13,158 bases of DNA, from positions 1 through 13,158 of the forward strand of contig CAVAKZ010000052.1 in the NCBI GenBank assembly GCA_963589425.1. Direction: 5' to 3'. Of the stretch, positions 7,501 through 13,158 are shown piece after piece. Below the pieces are notes generated by a model, which was not told where the DNA came from, did not search any database, and was given only the letters and a program-made list of their open reading frames with translations. Source of the stretch: CAKRJP01 sp963589425 (GTDB taxonomy: Bacteria > Bacillota > Clostridia > Lachnospirales > Lachnospiraceae). The position numbers and the translations under genes were made by a program. Numbering within the stretch: position 1 is the stretch's first letter; every line of letters starts with the position of its first letter.

Positions 7501-7815
7501 CGGTGCTAACTTCACAAATTCTTCATAGCAATCAGAAGCCTCTTCGATGTCATTCAGCTTCAAGGCTAAAGTTCCTAATCTGTAAATAATCTTTCTGCTT
7601 CCGGGAGATCGATCGAAAGCCACCAGAAGAATATCTCTGCTCTTTCCATTCTCTCCATTATATTCATAAATCTCACTAACAGAACTTAACATAGAAGCGC
7701 TTTTTACTCTTCGCCAGTCAATGGTGTCAGCGATTTCCATGGCTTTTTGGTATTGTTTTCTCTCAACATAACCAAGCATTTGCTCGGTTTTTACCTTATA
7801 TTCATATTTATCCAA
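4519..7815 (-). CDS. Large TPR / coiled-coil / acidic-repeat protein with degenerate CbbX/EccA-like AAA+ domain
   Basis: Function unknown; probably cytoplasmic (no signal peptide or membrane segment). The start is read as TTG at 7815, giving 1,098 aa: GAGGTGA lies 5 nt upstream, while the in-frame GTG at 7824 has no ribosome site and would sit inside this one. Parts in order (TTG numbering): TPR-like paired helices (about 1-200); a Pro/Lys/Thr linker (about 200-265); charged coiled coil (about 300-450) with tandem EEEAAKKAA nonapeptides (about 385-445); a very acidic region (about 465-815) with periodic Phe/Leu; and a C-terminal P-loop domain (about 825-1080). The last has Walker A GRKGSGKT (894-901) and a CbbX-like segment HPDFRKKF with a possible arginine finger at R996. 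The Walker B position reads IIIEKAG (E950, K951) instead of hhhhDE, and I see no AAA pore loop, so hydrolysis is doubtful. TPR plus CbbX-type AAA is the EccA plan, but no type VII genes lie nearby. It could be a scaffold or adaptor. Confidence 0.72.
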   Translation of the reverse strand: MDKYEYKVKTEQMLGYVERKQYQKAMEIADTIDWRRVKSASMLSSVSEIYEYNGENGKSRDILLVAFDRSPGSRKIIYRLGTLALKLNDIEEASDCYEEFVKLAPRDPNQYILKYKILKAQEAPLTDQISALEDFKKAEYIEKWAYELAKLYHEAGMTSECLEECDDLILWFSEGKYVYKAMELKMKYKPLTPLQQQKYDNRPGAPKKAPVQEPPKEIPKAKTSPLSQIEKTEAPKAANLREVISEVEKDETISMTPPTAPIVAHEKEERHSAITNVVTGSSLQEAVRAGMAIASGINIEEKAMKEKDEELRVNGQMMIDEILQEWEEKQKENAEAIEKQKEEDQERLSKERADAERRLEEERLEVERKAAEAEEARKLAEEEEAARKAAEEAARKAAEEEAARKAEEEEAARKAAEEEAAKKAAEEEAAKKAAEEEAAKKAEEEEARRIASEEIANLALEAGVLSEEEIKEKFPKEEPQEISEEELHQLMAELDEEPESKEEIEAEKIASDETEERKVSLEATKIISVDDKLLADLNSEEDWEEEDFEEEDLQEEDLEEVDFEEEDLQEEDFDEADFEEEDFEEEELQEADFDDEDFEEEAEETIMEDFREIELEEEEPALEVEDYKEDIEEEDLHNDLEEVEEEDFGEDFEEELQEEDFEEADFGEEDFQEEDFEDADFEEDFQEEDLEDADLEEESPEAEILKEEIPETDFEVEEESEDKDVEIPDLENEIEEIDEFREFDDIGFDDDFEDDFDADFEDDFEDDDFEEDELEEKDFEEGDLETEEPEEEEKISLEDLEIEEPSEEEIQERIKKSKGSGVPFDTGFVVTGRYDLSATSEIGLKAGLTEDQKKLFSYFVPVRGMSEQLVTVLDNDRRAQREGTSKTGNLIIAGRKGSGKTVLAVDIVKAIQKQRNLKQGKVAIVTGDSLNKKELTNIIQKLRGGAIIIEKAGKLNSRTIKELNYLMEKKTGELLFVLEDQRKPLERIMTAHPDFRKKFTSKLELPVFINDELVTFGQTYAKENGYKLDEMGILALYSRIDVMQREDHSVSVAEVKDIMDEAIEHSQKATAKHLARRVFGKGTDDSDRIILKEEDFKI
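5458..6198 (-). repeat. In-frame 15-nt (partly 12-nt) repeats encoding acidic penta/tetrapeptides
   Basis: The coding strand carries a degenerate 15-nt periodicity giving [E/D][E/A/V][D/E][F/L][E/Q/D]. Block one (residues 540-599) holds twelve units in unbroken register, with W or F/L every fifth residue. Block two (about 645-697) is mostly five-spaced with some four-residue steps. Block three (about 740-786) switches to four-spaced FEDD/FDAD units and back to five. A 30-bp stretch at 6100-6129 recurs identically at 6145-6174, three units apart, which suggests recent slippage or unequal exchange. Confidence 0.85.
6500..6685 (-). repeat. 27-bp tandem repeats encoding Ala/Glu/Lys nonapeptides
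   Basis: Seven tandem units: 6500-6526, 6527-6553, 6554-6580, 6581-6607, 6608-6634, a 24-bp unit at 6635-6658, and 6659-6685. The first two are identical over all 27 bp. Each encodes a variant of EEEAAKKAA in the coiled-coil part of the large protein. All units keep frame, and the short one lacks exactly one codon. Confidence 0.9.
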
Positions 7816-7870
7816 ATCTCTCACCTCAATATAATTTTGTATCTATCTAATGCTATAGTTATACGTTTAA

Positions 7871-7899
7871 ATTCTAGCACAACGCCCCATTGATGTCAA
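7871..7899 (-). promoter_or_regulatory. Strong promoter of the large TPR/AAA-like gene
   Basis: On the minus strand, TTGACA (7894-7899), a 17-nt spacer and TAGAAT (7871-7876), with TGC directly before the -10 (extended -10). This is the best consensus match in the window. It gives a leader of about 50 nt to the TTG start at 7815. Confidence 0.88.
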
Positions 7900-7943
7900 A
7901 AAATAGTAGACGTTTCTACCAACTTTCACAAAATTGTAAAACC

Positions 7944-7983
7944 AAAAAAGACAGGCAAAAAACTATCGTTTTTACCTGCCTTC
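7944..7983 (-). terminator. Terminator of the MMPL-LxxG operon
   Basis: On the minus strand GGCAGGTAAAAAC pairs with GTTTTTTGCCTGTC (two wobble pairs and a bulged T), followed by TTTTTT. It lies directly after the LxxG stop at 7990 and upstream of the promoter at 7871-7899, insulating the two units. Confidence 0.85.
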
Positions 7984-7989
7984 AAGGCT

Positions 7990-9996
7990 TTATTTAAATA
8001 AATTTATGAATTTCTCCACCAGGCTGGTGTCCTCCGTCTTGCTCGCCGTCTCCGTAGCTTTTTCTTCTTCCTGAATTTCCTGGGTTTTAATAACAAACTG
8101 CACCGAATCAATCTTTCCGTTCTTTTCTGAAACAAAGGAATTCGTGGAAGAATCTCCTCCGGAAAGGGAATCTAACATATCATCGATGGCATCCTGAATC
8201 TTGCTATCCATTCCCTTTGTCTCATCATAAAATTCCTGGGTACCTCCCTGTAACTGACTGGCTCCATCCTTCAAGCTTAAGCTTCCCTGATAAAGATCAT
8301 TGGTTCCACTTTTTAATGTCTGGGATCCACTTAAAAGTTGCTTGCTTCCACTTAATAGATTGGTGGTTCCAGAATTAATCTGCCCGTAAGCTTGTGTAAT
8401 AGTAGTCACTCCTTCTGCGTAGGAATTGATACCTTGATCCAATTTTTCATAATTTTCTGTAAGACTATCAATGCCTTCTTTCAATGCACTTGCATTTTCG
8501 GATAGGCCTGATAAAGTTGTAGAAAGCTGTCCTATAGCACTATCAAAACTTGCGTAATTTTCATTTAACTGGGACAAGCCTGCCACTAGGTCACCCGCTC
8601 CCTGAGACAGGCTACTTAAGTACTGGTCTGTTCCACTAAGAGCCGCGCAATTTCCCTGCAATAGGCTGATAATCTGGGTCAGGCTATATACCTGGGCCTG
8701 CATGTTTGCAACCTGCTGCTGGTAAAGCTCGTTGGTTCCATAATCTTCCATACTTTCTAATGCTGCAATGGAAGTATTTAATTCACTAATCTGTCCCGAT
8801 ATTGTATCTATAGCAGAGCTATTTCCTGCCTGAAGCTGGTCTAAATCCAAACCATTTGCCAACATCACTGACTTATATCCTTCATACGATATACCAGACT
8901 GGAGCCTTTCTGCTCCAGAATATGCACTTGCAATTCCCTCTTTAATGGCCGCGGAGCTTGCAGTCAGCTGTTCTAACTGGCTGGTATCTGCAGAAATATT
9001 GGAAAGCTTTGCCTTTATAGTCTGCAAAGCTTCTAAGACTTCCCCGGATCCCCCTGTCAAGCTAGAAGACTGGCTATCTAAGGTATCCAAGGCTGCCTGC
9101 ATATTGGTCACTCCGCTTTTTAGGGTCTCAAGTCCAGAATCTAAATAATCTATGCCCTCATCTAAGGAATAAGCTCCATTTAAAAGACTACTACTGCCAT
9201 CTGCCAGGCTAACCGTTCCCTCAGACAGTGTAGTCGCTCCGTCATTTAACTCTTTTGTTGCTTCCATGATTTCACTTACTTTTTCCATCAGTTCATCATC
9301 ATCAATATCCACATTCAGATTCATTTTTACGCCATTGATAGTCACAGCATCCATCTTGAAATCTTTGACATCTGCTGTCACTTCTGCATCCAGTCCCTTT
9401 CCAGGCAGGATGGTGTAACTGATCTGCTTGTCAGAACCTACATTTGCCAGGGTAGCTCCATCTGCTGTAATATTTTCACAATTTTCTGTATCTAGTGCCA
9501 TAGTTACCATCAATGCACAAGTATCATAAAAGTCTCCGGAACACTCTTCATTCTTATTAATTGCAAAATGAATCTTAAGGGCTCCGGATTTTCCTCCTAA
9601 GTCCTCCGGTGCAATAGTCTTGCCATCCAAGGAATAAGTAATTTGAATGTCCCATGGGATTTCTGTGTCCTTCATGGTTCCCTGATAATAGACTTTTTCC
9701 TTATCTGTGGAAAAACTTACAGTATCCCCATTTTGGCTAATCTGATCTGTTGTATTCAACATTTTTACCCCACTGTAATCTCCGTAATCCGTGACCTTTC
9801 CCTTGCCGAAAATGTTAACGGCGTTTACATTTTCCACATCTCCCCTTGCATCAGTCATAATATAAATGACCTCTTCTTTTTGACTTTCCCTATCACTTGT
9901 ACTCTCTGCTGCAAATGCAGTATCCCCTGTCATTCCTAGGGTTCCCATAGTTACCATAACCGCCATAGTTCCTGCAAGAATTCTATTTTTATTCAT
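7990..9996 (-). CDS. Secreted Leu-x-x-Gly heptad-repeat protein (YhgE/Pip-like), partner of MMPL transporter
   Basis: Exported protein of 668 aa and unknown biochemical role. Residues 1-30 are a signal peptide (NKNR, a long hydrophobic run, cleavage near AFAA). Residues about 40-235 are a beta-rich domain. From about 250 to 300 and again about 536 to 587 the chain has seven-residue repeats with Leu then Gly three residues on (LNDG, LSEG, LADG, LLNG, LDEG, LDSG; later LLSG, LKSG, LYQG, LKDG), the LxxG repeat typical of YhgE/Pip-type proteins. The middle is long Ala/Ser/Leu/Gln helix. A strand-like SVQFVIKTQEIQ (about 631-642) and a short amphipathic end (VEKFINLFK) follow; there is no membrane helix or sorting signal. 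The start at 9996 is preferred over 10005 because AAAGGA sits 8 nt before it. It overlaps the MMPL stop by 8 bp, so translation is probably coupled and the products likely act together. Confidence 0.8.
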   Translation of the reverse strand: MNKNRILAGTMAVMVTMGTLGMTGDTAFAAESTSDRESQKEEVIYIMTDARGDVENVNAVNIFGKGKVTDYGDYSGVKMLNTTDQISQNGDTVSFSTDKEKVYYQGTMKDTEIPWDIQITYSLDGKTIAPEDLGGKSGALKIHFAINKNEECSGDFYDTCALMVTMALDTENCENITADGATLANVGSDKQISYTILPGKGLDAEVTADVKDFKMDAVTINGVKMNLNVDIDDDELMEKVSEIMEATKELNDGATTLSEGTVSLADGSSSLLNGAYSLDEGIDYLDSGLETLKSGVTNMQAALDTLDSQSSSLTGGSGEVLEALQTIKAKLSNISADTSQLEQLTASSAAIKEGIASAYSGAERLQSGISYEGYKSVMLANGLDLDQLQAGNSSAIDTISGQISELNTSIAALESMEDYGTNELYQQQVANMQAQVYSLTQIISLLQGNCAALSGTDQYLSSLSQGAGDLVAGLSQLNENYASFDSAIGQLSTTLSGLSENASALKEGIDSLTENYEKLDQGINSYAEGVTTITQAYGQINSGTTNLLSGSKQLLSGSQTLKSGTNDLYQGSLSLKDGASQLQGGTQEFYDETKGMDSKIQDAIDDMLDSLSGGDSSTNSFVSEKNGKIDSVQFVIKTQEIQEEEKATETASKTEDTSLVEKFINLFK

Positions 9997-12088
9997 ATCT
10001 GACATCCTTTCTCTTATCTTCTATCCCTTTATTTTCTACCAACACAGGAACATCTTTTTTCTTTTTTACAAAAGCACCATCAAATAAATACAGCATTCCC
10101 GGCAAGACAAATAAGACAATGATCAATGAACAAAGAGTGCCTTTGCCTAGGAAAAATCCTAGCTGGGATAACAAACCGTGACTGGAAATAATACCAAGCA
10201 GGAATCCAATTATTGTCAGGGCACTGCCTGAAGTAAGAATAGATACTGTAACCGCCGACAAAGTATGTACAACTGCCTCCTTCTTGCCCATAATCTGCCT
10301 GCTTTCTCTATAACGTTCTGTCAAAAGAATTGCGTAGTCTACCGTAGCGCCCAATTGTACGGAACTTATGATCAGATAGGCGATATAGAAAATACTCTTT
10401 CCTGTAAAATAGGGAATAGAAAGATTGATCCATATAGCATTTTCAATTGCAAGAACCAGAAGAACCGGCAGGATCACAGATTTCATAGTTAGTAAAAGAA
10501 CTAGGAACACAGCCCCAATGGCGATTAAATTTACCTTCTCCATATCCTGAGTAACGGTATCCATAAGGTCATAGGTAGACACTCCTTCACCGGCCAAATA
10601 CCAATCTCCCGGAAAATACTTTTCTGCAGTATTTCTTATTTTCTTTACTAAGGCAAAGGTCTCATCTCCCTCATATTCCGCATCAAGGGAAAGCACCATT
10701 CTGGTATAGGTATCCGAGCACAATTTTGAATAGGTTTCTTCGTCTAAATAACTTTCCGGTATCTCCATTCCAACGGTATCTACATAGGAAATAATTCCTG
10801 TAACCTGGGGTAGTTTATGAAGGGCCTGGGAAAGTTCTTCCTGCCGAGCCTTATCTTCCTTTGGAACCATAAGCACATAGGTATCACTCTTACCGAATAT
10901 TTCTTCAATCTCTGCAGTATCTGCGCCTGTCTGGGTCTTTTCATTAAAAATCTTAGAGGCCCCGTAATAAAAACTATTGGCATTAGATGCCAGATAGGAT
11001 GGCACTATGGTAAAAGCAAATAGTATCATCACCGGAATCATAAGCTTCTGCACAAACTTTCCAAATTTTGTAAAAGATGGCAAAAAAACTTTATGCTCTA
11101 ACTTATCCAACCACTTATAAGTAGTAAGCACCAAACAAGGCATAAAGGTAAATACCGTAAGCAAACTGATAGCAATTCCTTTTGCAAGAGCTCTTCCGAG
11201 ATCTGGTCCAATCTGAAATTGCATGATACAGAGCGCTAAAAATCCAATAACTGTAGTAAGACCACTGGATAAAATTGAAGAAGTTGACATGCAAAGGGCA
11301 TCCACCATAGCCTTCTTTGCATCAGACTCCCTTCTTCTGCACTCTGTAAAACGATGAATTAGAAACACGGAATAGTCCAAAGAAACCGCAAGCTGCAAAA
11401 TATTCCCTGCTGCATTGGTTACAAAGGAAATTTCCCCAAAAAACAAATTGGTTCCTGCATTAATAATGATGGCAACTCCCAAGCCTACCATAACAATCAC
11501 AGGCTCAAACCAGGAAGTGGTGGTAAGTATCAATATAAAAAATGCAAACAGAACTCCAATACCTGCAATTTTAGAAATCTCCTTTACAGTACTGGCAGTT
11601 GCTGCCGCCGTTGATACCGCACTTCCTGTCATGGCATTGTCATCACCGATAATTTCTCTAATATCAGCTATAGCCTCAGATCGTTTCTCCTCTTTAACTG
11701 TAACAGACATAAGAGCATTGCCGTCTTTGTAATAATTTTCAACCGTATCAGAATCAAGGGCTTCCAAAGGTACATCTACAGAGGCAGAATCGTCTAGCCA
11801 GGTTACATCAGTAACTCCGTCAACCTCTTTAATTTTCTCCTTATATTCCAAAGCCTCAGGAAGCGTAACATTCTTAATCATGACCCTGGCATTTGGAACT
11901 CCTCCGTCAAATTCTTGCTCCATAAGATCTAAGGCCACCGTAGAAGCACTGCTTTCCGGAAGATAATCATTCATATCATAATTTACTGAAATCTGTGTCT
12001 TCATGATTGCACTTATAATAAAGGCCAATCCATACAAGACAAGAATTAGTTTTTGGTGATTCACCACCCACTTATAAACTTTTCTCAT
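9989..12088 (-). CDS. MMPL/RND-family transporter
   Basis: Membrane transporter of the MMPL branch of the RND superfamily; 699 aa in two homologous halves. Predicted membrane helices: TM1 about 14-30, TM2-6 about 174-325, TM7 about 350-367, TM8-12 about 519-668. Large extracytoplasmic domains span about 31-173 and 368-518. TM4 and TM10 carry the paired Asp-Tyr residues (D238-Y239 in LDYSVFLIHR; D584-Y585 in VDYAILLTERYRE) that form the proton relay in MmpL proteins. The tail is basic and cytoplasmic (KKKK at 675-678). A good Shine-Dalgarno (GGGGAGGG, 6 nt away) precedes the ATG. First gene of a two-gene operon, divergent from a TetR regulator. Family members export lipids, siderophore-type molecules or antimicrobials; the substrate here cannot be told from sequence. 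Drug efflux is possible but equally unproven. Confidence 0.93.
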   Translation of the reverse strand: MRKVYKWVVNHQKLILVLYGLAFIISAIMKTQISVNYDMNDYLPESSASTVALDLMEQEFDGGVPNARVMIKNVTLPEALEYKEKIKEVDGVTDVTWLDDSASVDVPLEALDSDTVENYYKDGNALMSVTVKEEKRSEAIADIREIIGDDNAMTGSAVSTAAATASTVKEISKIAGIGVLFAFFILILTTTSWFEPVIVMVGLGVAIIINAGTNLFFGEISFVTNAAGNILQLAVSLDYSVFLIHRFTECRRRESDAKKAMVDALCMSTSSILSSGLTTVIGFLALCIMQFQIGPDLGRALAKGIAISLLTVFTFMPCLVLTTYKWLDKLEHKVFLPSFTKFGKFVQKLMIPVMILFAFTIVPSYLASNANSFYYGASKIFNEKTQTGADTAEIEEIFGKSDTYVLMVPKEDKARQEELSQALHKLPQVTGIISYVDTVGMEIPESYLDEETYSKLCSDTYTRMVLSLDAEYEGDETFALVKKIRNTAEKYFPGDWYLAGEGVSTYDLMDTVTQDMEKVNLIAIGAVFLVLLLTMKSVILPVLLVLAIENAIWINLSIPYFTGKSIFYIAYLIISSVQLGATVDYAILLTERYRESRQIMGKKEAVVHTLSAVTVSILTSGSALTIIGFLLGIISSHGLLSQLGFFLGKGTLCSLIIVLFVLPGMLYLFDGAFVKKKKDVPVLVENKGIEDKRKDVRYE

Positions 12089-12113
12089 TTCTTACCCTCC
12101 CCTATGCAAGGGC

Positions 12114-12235
12114 ATTATAAATAAGATTCTTCTTAAATTCCTTGGTCAAATGCCCCTCAAATGGGTAAATATGGACAGATCTCCCAAATTGATGGTCAAA
12201 TGTGGAAAACTTTAGGTTTTTATTTTGATGGACAG
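12114..12235. promoter_or_regulatory. Divergent MMPL/TetR control region with repeated motifs
   Basis: The gap between the divergent genes (12089-12267) is dense in short repeats. GGTCAAATG occurs at 12144-12152 and exactly 50 bp on at 12194-12202. TCAAATG occurs a third time at 12157-12163. ATGGACAG occurs at 12171-12178 and 12228-12235. The second GGTCAAATG overlaps a small palindrome, TTGA-TGG-TCAA (12189-12199). Each GGTCAAATG reads TTGACC on the minus strand, a good -35 hexamer; the one at 12144 has a weak -10, TCTTAT, 17 nt on. A perfect TATAAT (12114-12119, minus) lies nearer the MMPL gene but lacks a -35. These repeats are the natural candidates for binding sites of the adjacent regulator. 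Confidence 0.5.
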
Positions 12236-12238
12236 TTG

Positions 12239-12244
12239 TATAAT
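12239..12244 (+). promoter_or_regulatory. -10 element of the TetR-family gene
   Basis: Perfect TATAAT 23 nt before the start codon. The -35 position is T-rich and poorly conserved. The ATGGACAG repeat (12228-12235) lies just upstream inside the spacer, so a repressor bound there would block transcription of its own gene. Confidence 0.55.
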
Positions 12245-12267
12245 AGACGGAAGAAGGAGGGGCTATC

Positions 12268-12852
12268 ATGACTCACGAAGAATCATCACTACAAACAAAA
12301 ACAATGCTTTGCACTTCTCTGAAAAAAATTATGAGGCACAAAGCATTTTCAAAAATAACGGTTACGGAGCTTATTAAAGATTGCAATCTGAATCGCAAAA
12401 CCTTCTATTATCATTTTGAAGATATCTACGGATTATTGAAATGGATGCTAGAGCAAGAAGCCTTTAAGGTAATTGAACAGTTTGATGTGTTGACAGATTA
12501 CAAAGAAGCCTTTGATTTTATACTAGATTATGTAAATGAAAATGCATATTTCCTTAATTGCATTTATGATTCTATTGGCCGCGATCAGTTAAAGCGATTT
12601 TTTTATAAGGATTTTATCGGGCTAATGGAAAAAATAATTCGAGATACTGAAGAGCGAATGAATCTATCCATTGACGATCATTATCGGTCTTTTCTGTGCT
12701 GCTTTTACACAGAAGCCATTGCTGGAATGTTAATTGATTTATTTCAGAAACCAGAAATCTGTGACAGGGAAAAGACCTTTGAATATTTCTCAGTAATTAT
12801 CTATAATTCCCTTCCTGCAGTATTAGCAGGAAATTCCGTCGAAATTTCTTAG
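12268..12852 (+). CDS. TetR/AcrR-family transcriptional regulator
   Basis: DNA-binding repressor type, 194 aa, the usual length. The N-terminal helix-turn-helix spans about 11-58: KITVTELIKDCNLNRKTFYYHF, described by its key pieces TVTELIKDCNLN (helix 2 and turn) and RKTFYYHF (recognition helix), the TetR signature. The C-terminal part (about 75-185) is a helical ligand-binding and dimer domain resembling the DhaS/TetR_C_7 type, with Cys at 98, 154, 155 and 176. AAGGAGG (12254-12260) with 7-nt spacing fixes the ATG. It is divergent from the MMPL-LxxG operon, the usual layout for local control of an exporter, and repeats in the shared gap are likely operators. The effector is unknown. Confidence 0.93.
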   Translation: MTHEESSLQTKTMLCTSLKKIMRHKAFSKITVTELIKDCNLNRKTFYYHFEDIYGLLKWMLEQEAFKVIEQFDVLTDYKEAFDFILDYVNENAYFLNCIYDSIGRDQLKRFFYKDFIGLMEKIIRDTEERMNLSIDDHYRSFLCCFYTEAIAGMLIDLFQKPEICDREKTFEYFSVIIYNSLPAVLAGNSVEIS

Positions 12853-12859
12853 ATAAACA

Positions 12860-12894
12860 AAAAAGACTTTGACCATTTTGATCAAAGTCTTTTT
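12860..12894. terminator. Bidirectional terminator after the TetR gene
   Basis: Perfect 13-bp stem AAAAAGACTTTGA (12860-12872)/TCAAAGTCTTTTT (12882-12894) with a 9-nt loop. The T tract ends plus-strand transcripts right after the TetR stop; the A tract gives a T tract for minus-strand transcripts leaving the tRNA cluster. Confidence 0.92.
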
Positions 12895-12907
12895 ATTAAA
12901 TAAAAAA

Positions 12908-12980
<73 letters not shown>

Positions 12981-13004
12981 ATATGAGTAAATAATTTACT
13001 CAAA

Positions 13005-13078
<74 letters not shown>

Positions 13079-13106
13079 ACATTCAATTAAATTCTCAAAA
13101 GAGAAA

Positions 13107-13158
13107 AGCCGATGATCGGACTCGAACCGATAACCTGCTGATTACAAATCAGCTGCTC
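13107..13158 (-). tRNA. tRNA-Thr(TGT), 3' part only
   Basis: The minus strand shows the second half of the D-stem (GAGC), anticodon arm GCTGA/TCAGC with loop TTTGTAA (anticodon TGT), T-arm ATCGG/CCGAT with loop TTCGAGT, acceptor strand CATCGGC and discriminator T. The 5' end lies beyond the right edge. CCA is not encoded. It is the most upstream of the three tRNA genes seen here. Confidence 0.93.

Noticed and set aside
4519..7815. Type VII secretion EccA gene
   Set aside because: The domain order is similar, but the Walker B acids are replaced, long repeat regions are inserted, and no EssC/EccC, WXG100 or other type VII gene lies in the window.

Overview
The window looks like chromosome from a low-GC Gram-positive anaerobe of the Clostridia, most likely Lachnospiraceae. 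This is inference from the A+T-rich sequence, strong Bacillota-type promoters and Shine-Dalgarno sites, tRNA genes without an encoded CCA, a secreted DUF1002 (YpuA-like) protein, and the type of GlgB and MMPL/LxxG proteins present. There is no sign of phage, transposon, integrase or CRISPR; it reads as core genome with some lineage-specific genes.

Layout, left to right. (1) The 5' half of a tRNA-Lys(CTT) gene on the minus strand, with its own promoter. (2) On the plus strand, trmB (tRNA m7G46 methyltransferase) and a secreted DUF1002 protein with a long Ser/Thr/Asp tail, closed by a strong bidirectional terminator. (3) On the minus strand, glgB (glycogen branching enzyme), standing alone. (4) On the minus strand, a very large protein of about 1,100 residues: N-terminal TPR-like helices, an Ala/Glu/Lys coiled coil built from 27-bp DNA repeats, a highly acidic region with five- and four-residue periodicity, and a C-terminal CbbX/EccA-like AAA+ domain whose Walker B acids are replaced. 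(5) On the minus strand, a translationally coupled pair: an MMPL/RND transporter followed by a secreted Leu-x-x-Gly heptad-repeat protein. (6) Divergent from it, a TetR-family regulator, with repeated short motifs between the two. (7) A minus-strand tRNA cluster in transcription order Thr(TGT, partial), fMet(CAT), Phe(GAA).

Working together: the TetR gene, the MMPL gene and the LxxG gene form a plausible regulated export cassette, in which the regulator controls a proton-driven transporter and its extracellular partner. trmB modifies tRNAs and happens to sit among tRNA genes, but has its own promoter. glgB and the large acidic protein lie head-to-tail on the minus strand, separated by a terminator, so they are probably separate transcription units.

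The least explained element is the large TPR/acidic/pseudo-AAA protein. Its modular plan recalls EccA (TPR plus CbbX-type AAA), but its ATPase centre looks degenerate and no secretion genes are nearby. Four starts are read differently from the longest possible frame: trmB at 210, glgB at 4347, the large protein at a TTG at 7815, and the LxxG protein at 9996.
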